From NCBI GenBank assembly GCA_023333625.1, contig CM041628.1:46623722-46687721 (forward strand): DNA of 64,000 nt. Direction: 5' to 3'. The notes under the pieces were generated by a model. That model was not told the DNA's origin, searched no databases, and saw nothing but the letters and a program-made list of their open reading frames with translations. Made by a program: the position numbers and the translations under genes. The first letter of the stretch is position 1, and each line of letters opens with the position of its first letter. Positions 12,308 to 23,601 of this stretch are shown here, piece after piece. Source of the DNA: Bothriochloa decipiens (Eukaryota; Streptophyta; Magnoliopsida; Poales; Poaceae).

Positions 12308-15300
12308 GAAACAAAAGAGATAAAAGGATGCACAACATCAAGAAATGAAGACCTATACTAGAGCATTTAGGTCCTCTTGTTGGCTCCATCAGTGGTGTCT
12401 TCCTCACCACCTGTAGACTTGTTTTTCTTCCCTTTTGGCTTGCCAACAACTCCTTTACCCTTTGGTTTTGCTTGGAGTTGTTCATCAAATAGCTTGACAA
12501 GATCAATCTTGTAGAAGCTCACTCCCAGGTTCCTCACTACAGTATTAGATATGAGAGGGGTTTAGTTGAGCAGCAGAAACAATCTTTTTCTTTGGAAATA
12601 TGTGGTCTGAAGCCATTGTTTTGTGATTGTAGTCTAGGACTGTGCCTTACTTTAGATTCACAAATACTTGTGTTCTTACCTCTCCTTGTGCCCTTTCTTG
12701 GGGTAGCTGGGATAGAGGGAGCAGGGACTCCATGACCTCACCCATCACTATGCCTTGGGTAGCATCTGTGGAAGCATCAGTATCTTCAACATGATCAGGG
12801 CAACAGATTTCAATGATAGTAACAGATGGCTTGGATTTGGGTAGAGAAAAGAGGAAAGAGTTACCAGTGGAATTGCTAGTGATATGAGGCCAAGCCTGAG
12901 AGGATAAAAAGCAGATGCCCATTCAATGGTGGAATTCTTAATCAGGAGCATGGTCAAGAAGTCCATCCATTCTGAGGGGATTGTTACCTAAGACTGTCCA
13001 GGATCTTTGTTGGAGAAGAATTTGGCCCACAGCCTGACTGCCTCTGGGTTGGGTCCTGATGGTAGTTTCTCAGTGTTGTTTGTGATGTTGTCATCCAGAT
13101 CAGATGTCCAATTTAATGTGTCAAAATCAAAGGGGCTACTGTTATCCTTTGAGGATTGTCCAAATTCAAACTTGCATTCTGCAGTTGGTGACCAACTTTT
13201 GGAATGAGCAATCTTGTTGAGCAAAGATGGATCAATGTACTCCTGTGGGGTATGTCCAAACCCAATCTGCATATTTCCCTATTTGTAGTTACCCTCATTT
13301 GGACCACCCAAGAGCTGCTCAACATGTATTTCATCTTCAGGCTGAGGGATAACGGCAGGCAGGTTTTGTAAGTTAGGGAAGGGAACTATTTCCACAGGAA
13401 TGGCAGGTGGTGTTGGTGGGGCAGCTTCCTCATCTAAAGCATCAATCATGTCATCCATTGTCAAAACTTGAATCTCCTGTTAATCAATCATCTGATGATC
13501 TTGGTCAGCATCAATGTCATCATTAATCACCACCTCATCTTCCACTTGTTCTGCCTGTTATTCCTCTGCAGCAATCTATTTAGCTTCCATTTCTTGCAAC
13601 TGATTATTGCCAATACCAGGTTCTTCAACTTGTCCAGGGATGGGCCATAAACCCCAGCCCAAGCCCTGCATGATTTGATGGTTAGGGGCCTGGGCAGCAA
13701 AAGGGTTCTGCTGCTGGGGGTCCTTGTGGAGCTTGAGGCCCATGCATTGGGTGCATTGGTTGTCCAAAATCATGGAATTCAAAGTTGTTGGGATGAAAAC
13801 CTTCATCATTGCCATCTGGACCTGGCCCAGGGGGGATATCTTCATCTTGAGCTTGTCCACCTACCAGAGTTGCTTGGAAGATTTCAGCTTGTACAGACCA
13901 ACATGGAGAAGCAAGATCTAAGCCTTCAATAAAGTTAAAGAACCAGAGGACTGAATCAAGACCACACACTCTAGCTTTGACATAAACCCTGGACATGTTC
14001 TGAAGATCTTCTTCCCAAATAATCAGTTTTCCAAATTTAGAAATAGCCTTTTCAACTAGAGAATGAGACCACAAATCTAGATTAAGGCCAATCAAACTAA
14101 TCCAGATATCATGACTCATGAAAGTTGTTCTATGGTTCCAGGCTTGATCACGAGGGATGAAAGTAATGGTACCATTGCCATAAGGAATTAAACTATTCTG
14201 AATCAGTAAATCTCTCGAGGATCCACAAATATGTAGGCAATTGGTTCCCGAGGAGAAAGATTGGCAATGGGAGAAACAGTAATTGTGGTTTTGTCTTGCC
14301 AAGCAAAATGAATAATGGGAGGTGGAGGACCAGGGAATCCAAGCTTTGCACAGGCAAACTCACCAAAGGAGGATAAGACTGGCCGATCGCTGATCGAAGA
14401 TTGCTTTGTCGGTGCCTTCTCCGATGATGACGGTGGGGAGTCGTCAACAAACTCAGGTGCCGATATTTTCCATGGTAGCCTCCAAGGAATAGTGATAGGC
14501 AGTGCGAGCAAGGAATTTGTGCATCTCCTTACATAATCAACAAAGGAAGAGTATACCGGCCAATCTTTGACAGGGGCAGGTCCTCTGGTCATAGGAGCTA
14601 GTGGATTGCGATCAGCAAAATGCAGAACGCCGTCGCCAGATTGGTGTGAAGATCTAGGATGGTAGTTGAGCCAAGATTGATTTCCTTTCTATTGCCAGAC
14701 TGAGTGGACTGGGCCTCGGTTCAATTCCCTTATAACAGTATTGGGCCAGGTGATGAGGACATGACACCTATGGATATACCCGTGGAGGCTAAAGATAAGG
14801 TGAGCCCATTCTTACATGTGCATAGTGATTTTTGGTACAACTCATTTGGTTCCACATGTATATGGTTTTATTTGAGTGTAGGTACAAATGTGTCTCAAAG
14901 TGCAAACTCATCAAAATCCAACAGTCGGTTCGTCGGCAGCACGATAGTGCTTCATTGGGAAGGCCATAACTCATCCATCCGGAGTGCGAATGAGGTCAAT
15001 GAGCACTTGATGAAAAACTTGTTTGATAGGCTTTCAAATAGGTCTAGTTCCATCTCCATATCATGTTGGCAAGACTATAAAAAGAACAAGACACTCCGTC
15101 GCTGTTTCTATAGGGAGCTACGTCGTTGTGATGGGCTTGTTATCCATCATTGGGACCCTGGCCCGAGTGGAAGCATGCCCCAAAGAGTTGAAGAACACAT
15201 CAAGGAAGCCCTTAGACGTCCTCCACCTTGGCCACCACCTTTGGAGGTCAGCATGGGCGTCCAAGCCAAGTTGGAGGCCCAATACATGTCAAGTTCGAGT

Positions 15301-16460
15301 CCATCTCGGGCTCCAGGACTAGTCAGCACTAAAATGGTCGCCCAGGCCACATACGGACTCGGAATTGGAAGTTCTTGTACTCTAAAGAAAGATAACAAGA
15401 AGACCTTTCCAATGAATCTTGTTGGAGGCCCAAATTCATCCGGAGTCATCTGGAATCGTCAAAACAGTTTGACGTCCAGAATCTGTCAGGGCGCTGTGTC
15501 GCCGTCTTTTGGGCCGTTTGGGCCTTGTATTGTGTCGGGGCTGCGTATGGACGTGAGTCGGGGTCCTTGGACGCCCCTTAGGCTATATTATGAATAGCCG
15601 CCACCTATGTTAGGGTTTGGGTTTTGCTTAGATTATTCTGTCCATCGACAGCCGCCGTTCATCGGTTTGTGGAACCCCAACTCGAGTGCTTAATCATTCA
15701 TTTGCAGATTGTCCCATTAATTGAGCTGCGTTCTTTCGAGTTCTTGCTTGTGTTCTTCGTTTCGCAGGCAGGGATTAGCCTTCGTGGCGAGGTCAACCGG
15801 TTGGAGACACGGTTGATAACCAGAGGAGTCGTGGTGCTAAGATTGCAGGATTCGGGTCTTTGGATCTGAAGCCGGATCGGTGTGTCGTGCTCCACCAAAA
15901 TGATAGTTATCTCCATTTGACGGAAGATCAGGGAATCACGTCCCCATCACCAGGGGTGCTGATTCGCTCTGTGATGGGCTTGCTTGGGATTTTTTTTGAA
16001 ATCGAATTCAAAAGAAGAGCGATGAACACGGCGTGATCCAAGCTGGATCAAGTTTGTGCCAGACAGAGAAATTGGTTTTGATAGTTTTTTAACAGCATCA
16101 ACCCATTCAGAAGCCTGCTCTTTTGTCCATAGATCAAATTCCTTTTCAAATTTTGGCCCTCCTTTATTCCAGAGATGGAAATAGATTTTCGAATTAGATG
16201 GAAATAGATTTTCGAATTAGAGCCTTCAAAGGATCGAAGGCAATCAATATGAAAACCCACATTTTGAGAATGAACCAAGAAACAGAAAACTCTATCACTG
16301 ATCTGGAGAGTACGAAACTCATGGGGATTACCCCCAATGACCGATTGGAGGAAGAGAGCAACAGACGATTCATCTAGACAAAGCTTGCAGCGCCAACGGA
16401 TAGGACGAGAAAGAAAGGCCGGGGAGAGAGATCTGGGTTGAAACTGATCGGGGATTGGAA
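12308..16460 (-). pseudogene. LINE ORF1 pseudogene interrupted by LTR
   Basis: The 5' piece (about 16460-15950) includes FLVHSQNVGFHIDCLRSFEG. The downstream piece (14750-12310) includes MTRGPAPVKDWPVYSS and ADRNPLAP. If the LTR and one copy of its target duplication are removed, the frame runs NQHPW directly into PNTVIRELNRGP, followed shortly by one TAG. The rest of ORF1 (14300-12300) is spread over all three frames and is proline- and acid-rich. I see no clear zinc knuckle in it. Confidence 0.7.
14751..15949 (+). mobile_element. Solo LTR, 1199 bp, with 5-bp TSD
   Basis: The element begins TGATG and ends CATCA, a 5-bp inverted repeat with canonical TG...CA ends. CCAGG flanks it on both sides (14746-14750 and 15950-15954). 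Removing it restores the reading frame of the host LINE ORF1. A TATA-like CTATATTATGAATAG near 15580 and the following GGGTTTGGGTTTTGC and TTTCGCAGGCAGGGATTAGCC words suggest plus-strand LTR orientation. There is no internal domain, so this is a solo LTR left by recombination. A 297-codon frame inside it is not a gene. Confidence 0.85.
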
Positions 16461-16739
16461 GCGACGACGGATCTCAGCTTTAATGACTCGCCTCGGCCTA
16501 TGATCGAGGCCAAGGAGATCAATGGAGGGCGGCGTCAGATCAGGGATCCATGGTCACCGGCGGTGGAAGGGGTGGGAGGTACCAGGGAAACGCCATCTCT
16601 CTCGTTGCTCGGGTGTTTTGTGATGTTTTTTCGCCCCCTCGTGCTCGTTTCTTGCCGGTGCGTTGATGATAAAGTCAATTCTTGCATTGCAAATGTTGTT
16701 CTTGTTCCCAGCGGTCACCGGATGCGGAGACGATCCGGG

Positions 16740-17990
16740 TCCGGGCATGACGTGCTGGAGAGGGTACGTAGCAACTGGGTTTAGGCTGGGGTTTGCAGCG
16801 TCAGCGCCGTTCCAAGACGATGCTTTTTCTTTGCCTCTTTTTGTCTTCCGTATGTGTTTGTTTTCTCCGGTGCCGGTGATCCTAATTCCATTTGGGCGGT
16901 CGTTCGTTTGGTTTTGGATTGAGCGAACGAATCCCACTCTCACAGCATGCACACGGTAGACCGACGGTCCCCCCTCTCTGCTTTTTGCATGTGCTGAATC
17001 TCACTCCCACGGCATGACACGGTAGACCGACGATCCCCCCCCCCTCTGCATTTTGCATGTGCTGATGTCAGCTGACATAAGCATAAAAAAATAATATTTA
17101 TTTTAACTTGCTATAATTTTTGAACCGTGTATCCGTTTCTATTTCCGTTTGCACCGTTGTGTTCTACGCGACGAAGCGAACAAAACTAGATCCCACTAGG
17201 TATATTTTGAAAGAATTTTTTTACCTTTTTTTTCTATACTGCAGTCATTATGCATATAAGTTTTTTTTTGATATTCTAGTATCTAAGTCATACATAAAAC
17301 TTATGTGTATAAGTTAAATGTAACTTTAACGTTGTAGGTTATGTGTTTTGTTTAATAAGTTACATGTATAAGTTATTTATGTAACTTTGTAACATTAAAG
17401 ATTACATAACTTATGTTTATAAGTTATATTTATTTGTTATACGTATAAGTTATAGATGGAAGTTGTACGTCTGGATTTGTAATTTTTTTCTTTTTCTTAA
17501 AAATAAAAAACTTTCCAGAAAAAGGAAAGTTGTGAAAATTTGTTTACCAAAAATGGAAGTCGCGAGGCTGTCCGAAAACGTTCGCTAGTTGGGCTTTCTA
17601 AAGAAAAATTGCTTATACCATATAAACTCTTCTCTATCGTAAAAGGAAAAAGAAAAAAAAGGAAAAACCCCTTCGCTGGCCAGGCGGCAAAAATCAAAAC
17701 CATTCACAGGCATCTTTCTCCATCCAATCCAAATAATCTAGAGCTGCAACCAAACATGCCCTGTAGCTCTTACTCTTTGATTTTATTCCCCAGTGTCTAC
17801 CCAGCTGAGTAATTATTAACAGGCGAAAAGAAACTTTTTCCTTTGCGAAAATTTTAGTAATTTTGCATTATTATAAGCTAATATTTAATCACAGTCAGCT
17901 GTAGACCACCATCCGTCACACGTGAAGGTCACGCCATTGGCAATCAAAATCACCTTTATCATTCCACTGTGTGCCACGCACGTACACTGT
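16740..17990 (+). repeat. Detached paralogous copy of 3090-3560
   Basis: Words match the flank of the TRF-like gene copy A in order: GTAGCAACTGGGTT (3116 / 16768), TCCGGTGCCGGTGAT (3168 / 16866), CATCTTTCTCCATCC (3259 / 17710), TAATCTAGAG (3278 / 17736) and CAGATGTAGACCAC / CAGCTGTAGACCAC (3460 / 17895). The middle (about 17100-17470) is an AT-rich expansion of ATAAGTTA-type words that is absent from copy A. The match resumes near 20110 (CACACAGGTTCACATTCCAT). Confidence 0.7.
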
Positions 17991-19085
17991 TGTCAACATC
18001 TAATTTGGCCTTTCCTTTATTTTATAAACGTTGTAAGGTAACTTTTCTCGCCGGTTTTGGGTAATATCTTAAGAGGTGCGACGTTCTCGTCGGTGTTGGT
18101 ACGAGTGTGGTTTTTCACGGGTCGGAGACAAGAAAAGAGCCGAATTAGTGTAGGAATGGAGATTTATACTTTTCGTAGTCGGGTTCGAACCTGAAGATGG
18201 TTTTGTGGTGTCTGCTTCGTCTCCAGAATCCCTACCCTAAAGAGTGAAATTGCGTAGCTTAAGGTAGCCCCAATCCGCGCAAAATAAACGTAAGGGCTGT
18301 CTATTGGTAATAGAATTGAAAGGGTAGAAGGTATCCTCGGCATTGTTGGAGAAGTTTAAGTGGCAGTAAGCATTGCCCCCTTACTTGTTTGTTGTCTATC
18401 TGTTCTACTAACCTGATGTTTACCTATATAAATCTATACTCGTTTGAACTACTCAATTGCTACTTTTTTGTCTTTCCTTTACTAACGTGGAATAACGAGT
18501 TTTTTTTTTGTCTGCCAAAACTTTGATTGAAAGAGGAGTGTTAAAGAAATGCAATTCGCTTACGAAATCACAGTCCAAAGCAAAGCAACTACTTACTGGT
18601 TTAGCTCGTGTTTTCTTTTTTGAAGTAGTTTGGCAAACGCATCGATTGTTCATGGCTGGTCACACGGCTCCGGTGCATTGGGCCACTCTCAATTGTGTGG
18701 TTCCGAAAAAACTAGGGCTCTTCTCGTATGAGCAGGCTTATCAACCACTCAGAATAGGGAGCTTCCAGCGGGAAGTCCAGCTTTGGGACATTGCCCCTCC
18801 CTCAGATGAAAATAGATCTCATGGAGACGGGCTTGACAAAAGTCAGTTAGCAAGTGGGTGTTCCATAAAGGAAAAAGAAACTAGCATTCTTCCGAACTCA
18901 ACTCCATGGCCAAAACCATCTTCTCAATCTGACCCCCACACATCATATCCCAGATGCCACCCAACGATGATGGGACTTTCACCTAGGGAATTTTCATTCG
19001 ATAAATACTCCCCCTCTTGTACAAAAAAGACCCACCAAAGATTCATTCTTGCAACTTATAACTGCAGTACAAATGTGCCTTGAAG
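17991..19085. other. Unassigned insertion, possibly organellar
   Basis: This block interrupts the paralogous segment and differs in texture from the grass repeats around it. It includes CGCAAAATAAACGTAAGGG, AGTGAAATTGCGTAGCTTAA and an open frame of 191 codons (18508-19083) with no recognised domain. The style resembles plant mitochondrial intergenic DNA, but I recognise no mitochondrial gene in it. The organellar origin is a guess. Confidence 0.3.
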
Positions 19086-19089
19086 GATA

Positions 19090-19450
19090 TAGGAAAGCCC
19101 TTTGCTATGACTAGCTGGAAGATTTATCTTGGTCAACTCCGTCCTCAACGCACTGCCTCTATACTTCATGCAAGCCTTACCATTATCCCATGGGGTATAG
19201 CGAGAAATTGAGAGCCTAAAAAGAATCTTCTTTTGGCCTGGACAAGGAACCTTCTCAGGTCGACCCTGCCTACTACCTTGGGACAAAGTGTGTTTACCTA
19301 GGAGATTTTGGGACGCTGGCATACTTGACATACAAACCCACAATATTGCCCTCCTATTAAGATGGGTATAGATGGTGGAGAGTGTTGCCTTCATCGCTAC
19401 CGACAGTTTGATTTGATTTGCAGATCCATAGGGAATAAGAGCATTAAAGG
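19090..19450 (+). mobile_element. LINE reverse-transcriptase fragment
   Basis: Plus-strand translation across frames gives the characteristic C-terminal plant LINE RT region: a LNALPLYFMQA-like segment, RIFFWPGQGTFSGRP, LPWDKVCLPRRF and ILDIQTHNIALLLRWV. Several stops and frameshifts are present and no other domain of the element remains. It is a fragment, in opposite orientation to the two larger LINEs in the window. Confidence 0.75.
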
Positions 19451-20171
19451 CTCTTATTTCTTCCCATACTTCATTCCTATTCTGAGAGTTTCCATTTTCT
19501 GGCTTATGCTCTTTCATTTTTCCCTTGACCATAATTCCCTTATTCTGGCTAGGGTATGTCAGAAGGTTGTTAGGCTTGAAACTGCTTTTCTTTCTTTTCT
19601 TTTGATAAGAAATTCTCCATGTCTTTTGATAAATGCATCAAGCTTACTGCCCTCATTGCCATGACAAGGTCTTTGATGTCTTCCCTGACCTCAAGCAGGC
19701 AGTGATAAAATAGTGCTCAGGTAAGTCAGGAGATTCCAAGCTAAGGCCCTTGATTTGACCATTCTATGTGGAATCTTTACCATTATGGACTTATTACAAT
19801 CTCTTCCATTCCTCAGCAGCAGTGAGGTGAGGCTGCTAGCATCTAGGAATACCCTCTGAACTAGTTCAATTAGATCAGGGGTGATCATGGTTCAGATTCT
19901 AGCCTCTATACCATGAACAGGCTTTCCCACTAAACTGCAACACTACCATACGGGTCTTGTTTGTATCAGGAACTGGGCAGAGAGAAAAGTAATGATTACA
20001 TTGAATCACCCACTCATCATGATCTGTCCGCTCTTTCTTTGGATGTGAAGATTAAAAAATCTATCTGCATGCTTTGTGTTCTTGATCTGACACAAAATCC
20101 CATGTCCCAAGTTGGCCTTGGACACACAGGTTCACATTCCATACCAGTATGTGTTGTAATATTGTCTCTTT

Positions 20172-20520
20172 TAGGCCTCGTTTGTTTGCAGAGGATCCAA
20201 TTCAGGAGCTAACACGTTCCGAGCCAAGAATGAGTGGATCCGTCCCTGTCACTCATTCTAGCCCAGGATTAATTATGGGAGGGTAGCGCTCCAGGCCATG
20301 TAGACAAGGAAAAGAGAAAGAAGTTTTTGTTCCGGGCCATTTAGACAAGGAAAAGAAGCAAATTTTTTTTCTTCCGAACTAGTTTTTGAATCAGGGCGGC
20401 CTAAAACGAACGCACATTTAGTTCCCATCCAGATTGAAAATGGGCCGCAGCAATCCACCCGAAACATACCTCGGAACGGGCCAATCCTGCCAATAGAACG
20501 AAACCTTATTTGGCTGCAAT
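20172..20520. mobile_element. MITE-like element with diverged TIRs
   Basis: The left end (GGCCTCGTTTGTTTGCAGAGGATCC near 20174) resembles the reverse complement of the right end (AGGTTTCGTTCTATTGGCAGGATTGG near 20511). The subterminal word CGTTCCGAG is shared in inverted orientation. The core is non-coding. Superfamily and exact borders are not resolved; hAT and PIF/Harbinger MITEs are both possible. Confidence 0.5.
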
Positions 20521-20811
20521 TGTGTTCCTGAGATAATGTAGTTGTTTCCAATTTAAAAAAAATCAATTTTGTAACTAAAAATATTCTATGTTCTAAATGA
20601 GTATTAACTTATTTTGTGACTATATGTGTTATTTAGTTTTAATTGTGTTGTTGGGACAATATATTCTTTCTCTCTAATAATTTAATTTATAACTACAAAC
20701 TATACTAAGTTGTAACTAAGTAGTAACCAAACAAAGGACGCAGTTTCAATTTTTAGACATGTTTTTCCATAATCTTCAATGGCTCCTGAATCGAACTTGC
20801 AGTTTAAGATA

Positions 20812-21047
20812 CTAGTCTGTCTTAAATCATAGTTTGTTTGACTTTTTTGATCCCAAGTTTGACCATGGCATCTTATTTAAAAATTTGTTCAAAATATCAT
20901 TTCTTTTGTTGTGGCTTCCTTTATTAACAAAATATTTTTGAGAATGGCCTAAATTTAACAAGTTTTGCTCAAATTTTTTGAATAAGACGAGTGGTCAAAC
21001 TTGAAGTAAAAAAAAGTCAAATAAACTACAATTTAAGACTGAGGAAG
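20812..21047. mobile_element. Stowaway-type MITE (236 bp)
   Basis: The ends are inverted copies with the shared subterminal word GTCTTAAAT followed by a TAGTTTGTTTGACTTTTTT-like stretch. TA lies on both sides (20810-20811 and 21048-21049). TIR length, size, AT-rich core and TA duplication fit Tc1/mariner-derived Stowaway MITEs. Confidence 0.85.
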
Positions 21048-21682
21048 TATATTGCATTTCTGAAATTCCGAATCACGAAAAGAATCCATGCATGCACGAG
21101 TCAGATTCAGTTAAGTAACTAAATAAGTGAGGGACAATAGAATTAAGAGAAAAACACAAATCAAAAGGTGTGCATAAAAGGTGGAAACGAGAGATGTGCA
21201 TAGTGACAATTCTGGCTATACTCTTTTGGACCCTCTTTTAAATTTATAAAAAAGGTTCCTTCAATGTGAGAACCTCCCCAGCAATTTTTGCCTACTTAGG
21301 TCAAAGTGTTTCCCCTTACCTCTGTCTTCAGAGCACGGCCTGGTCATGCTTTGTTGACCTATCATGTGGTAAAAGAGAGAGTACAAGAAAGAATTGTAAA
21401 CAAGGCAAACCACACAATGATTCTAAATATGACAAAGTCCTCTATGATTCAAAATGGAGAACGAAAAGAAACAAAATAAAGCATGATTGAGGCCCAATAC
21501 TTTGTTCCCTCACCTGCTCCGAAATAACTTTTATTAGTTATATATAACTAACTAATATATATTGTAGTGGACATCGCCATGATAGTGATTGGAACACACT
21601 TGGTCCACCACTAATGATGGTGGTGGTGGGTTCAATCACTTTACATAGGATTCGTGGTCCAACCGGATCTATACTTCCTTGA

Positions 21683-21725
21683 ATGAAAGAGGTTTTTTTT
21701 TAGGTCTCGGTGGGATGAAAGAGGT
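21683..21725 (-). repeat. Micro-insertion with 11-bp target duplication
   Basis: ATGAAAGAGGT occurs at 21683-21693 and 21715-21725, separated by 21 bases, a T run followed by AGGTCTCGGTGGG. It is another T-run-bearing insert between direct repeats, in otherwise repeat-like intergenic DNA. Confidence 0.5.
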
Positions 21726-22552
21726 ATTTGGTCCAATCACATTTTATCTTATAAAAATACATTGTACACTATCAGTGTCGGATCCAACCACCTTTATTTA
21801 CCTTTATTTTATAGAACAATATTTTTTATAGAATCTATTGTGTTTGAGCAAACACTCAATTTCGAACAATACCACGTATGCTGGATTGCTGGCTAGACAA
21901 TCAAATCAATCAAGCTCGGGTAGTCGCACGTTAACCATGTCCACGTGTTTGCTTGCGTCGACGAGATTGACACTCCTTGACAGGGCCTACAGAGCCAGTT
22001 TCATCCATCGTCGTTCGTGCATCGATCAGTTTTACTCTATCTATGTCCTTTTATAAGATGTACATATATTTTAATATTCAAATATTAAAATATTTGACGA
22101 ATAATTTGAGTATAATTTTGAACTATTACTAGCAAATATGCTCATGCGTTACAACGGGATAAAAAAACTATTAAAATTTATTTAAAATGATAACATGAAT
22201 GATAACTTAAGTTTTATGTTTTTTAATTTATTTTACGATGATTATCACATTTATAATATACGTTAATGCTCACAATAAATAACAATGACATATTAAACTT
22301 GCATCGAATTAACATACTTTGGTATATTTTTCTTTTTTCTTGCAAAGCGTATAGTTATTTAGATATAAATAAATATATTATAACTTTGTAGCTTTTTTCA
22401 TACTGCTCATGGATATCGACCTTTGTAGCTTTTTTACGCATCGTCATACCAACTTCCGTAACTGTATTAGGATTGTTCTGTCCACCGATGATTATGACAG
22501 TATTTTTTTCACATAGTAGCTCTTGTTATGAACCACATATTGCCGAACATTT

Positions 22553-22840
22553 CGGTTCATGAAATAATTAGTTGTACAATTAACTAATCCATATTTAAAT
22601 ACCAATAAATTATTTAAATACAATTGACATAGATGTTGTAAATCTTTCTCGTCAAAATTTTAATAAAAAAGTCAAGAATTATATACCGCCACTTTTCGGT
22701 TCATGAAATAATTTATTGTGCCGTTAACTAATCCATATTTGATTTTTAAATAAAACTAAATTGATGGTGTAAATCTTTCTTCTTAAAATTTAATACAAAA
22801 ATAAACATAATAATTGTTGAAAAGTAGGGATTATGAACCG
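22553..22840. repeat. Two-copy tandem repeat, 144-bp period
   Basis: CGGTTCATGAAATAATT begins at 22553 and recurs at 22697. The following TTAACTAATCCATATTT and GTAAATCTTTCT words are repeated in order, with substitutions and small indels. The surroundings (22080-23280) are AT-rich with no gene. Nearby, an ATTAGGTG(G/A)AAATTTT(G/A)GCG repeat occurs at about 22991-23021 and 23067-23097. Confidence 0.7.
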
Positions 22841-23601
22841 AGCCTTGTCTTGGGTAGGAATTAGACAACGGAAAGTCTGTGAAGACTTGGGGGGACAATG
22901 ACCAAGAGGACATCCTGTACATATTTAAACCATACACATGCAACCTATATAAGGATGATTAACATACCTGTAGACAAAAACACAACCTAATTATTAGGTG
23001 GAAATTTTGGCGTTTTATTAGCTAGAGGGGCGGACATAATTTTTCTGAATCAGGGAGCGGACAGATTATTAGGTGAAAATTTTAGCGTTTTATTATTATT
23101 ATGGTTTTCTAACCGTAAACATATAGGACACGGAGAGGTGAAAGAAAAAAAAGATGGAGAAATTTTGCCTCTTTATAAACTATTATAGTATAAGCTTTAT
23201 AAGGTTATTTTAATTAAATGTTCCATTCAACTATTATGCGTTTATAAACATAAACAAACAAACAAATAAAATTTAGTTTAGGTACGTATGATGTCATGTT
23301 AACATATGAATTGTTATAAAAGAAAAAAGAAGGTAGTACGATTGTACATGCTTTGGTTCACACTACACACTACTTTAGGCTTCCGTAGAGGTATACAGCA
23401 TTATCATTGCTCCATGCCTACATCAGTGAAAGAGCATCTGGTGCTACGCCTACGTGCATCATTCATATCTCGTCCGATCAGTGCACCATGGTGCAGTAAC
23501 TACATACATAAGGAGTATAATACTCAGGTTTTGGTAGTAGCAGCCTTGTTAATTTTGAAGCCCGACTCGCGTTAAGCAAACGTTTTTTCGCCGATCTGTG
23601 T

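Larger units (their letters stand above)
8699..16480 (-). mobile_element. Degenerate LINE split by a solo LTR
   Basis: This is a non-LTR retrotransposon read on the minus strand. ORF1-like sequence (about 16450 down to 12310) is followed by an endonuclease start near 12300, reverse transcriptase near 11000-9960 and a zinc-finger RVT tail near 9400-9022. The 3' end touches the C run at the assembly gap, so poly(A) and target duplications cannot be seen. A 1199-bp solo LTR interrupts ORF1. Many stops and frameshifts show it is dead. A 24-bp tandem duplication lies at about 16173-16220. The 5' limit near 16480 is approximate. Confidence 0.85.

Noticed and set aside
14704..15597. A 297-codon plus-strand frame
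   Set aside because: It starts in the LINE and runs into the solo LTR. LTR borders and target duplication explain the sequence; no domain is visible.
19598..19632. TCTTTTGATAA repeated around 13 bases
   Set aside because: The insert has no A/T run and the surroundings are T-rich low complexity, so a chance repeat is likely. Not counted among the micro-insertions.
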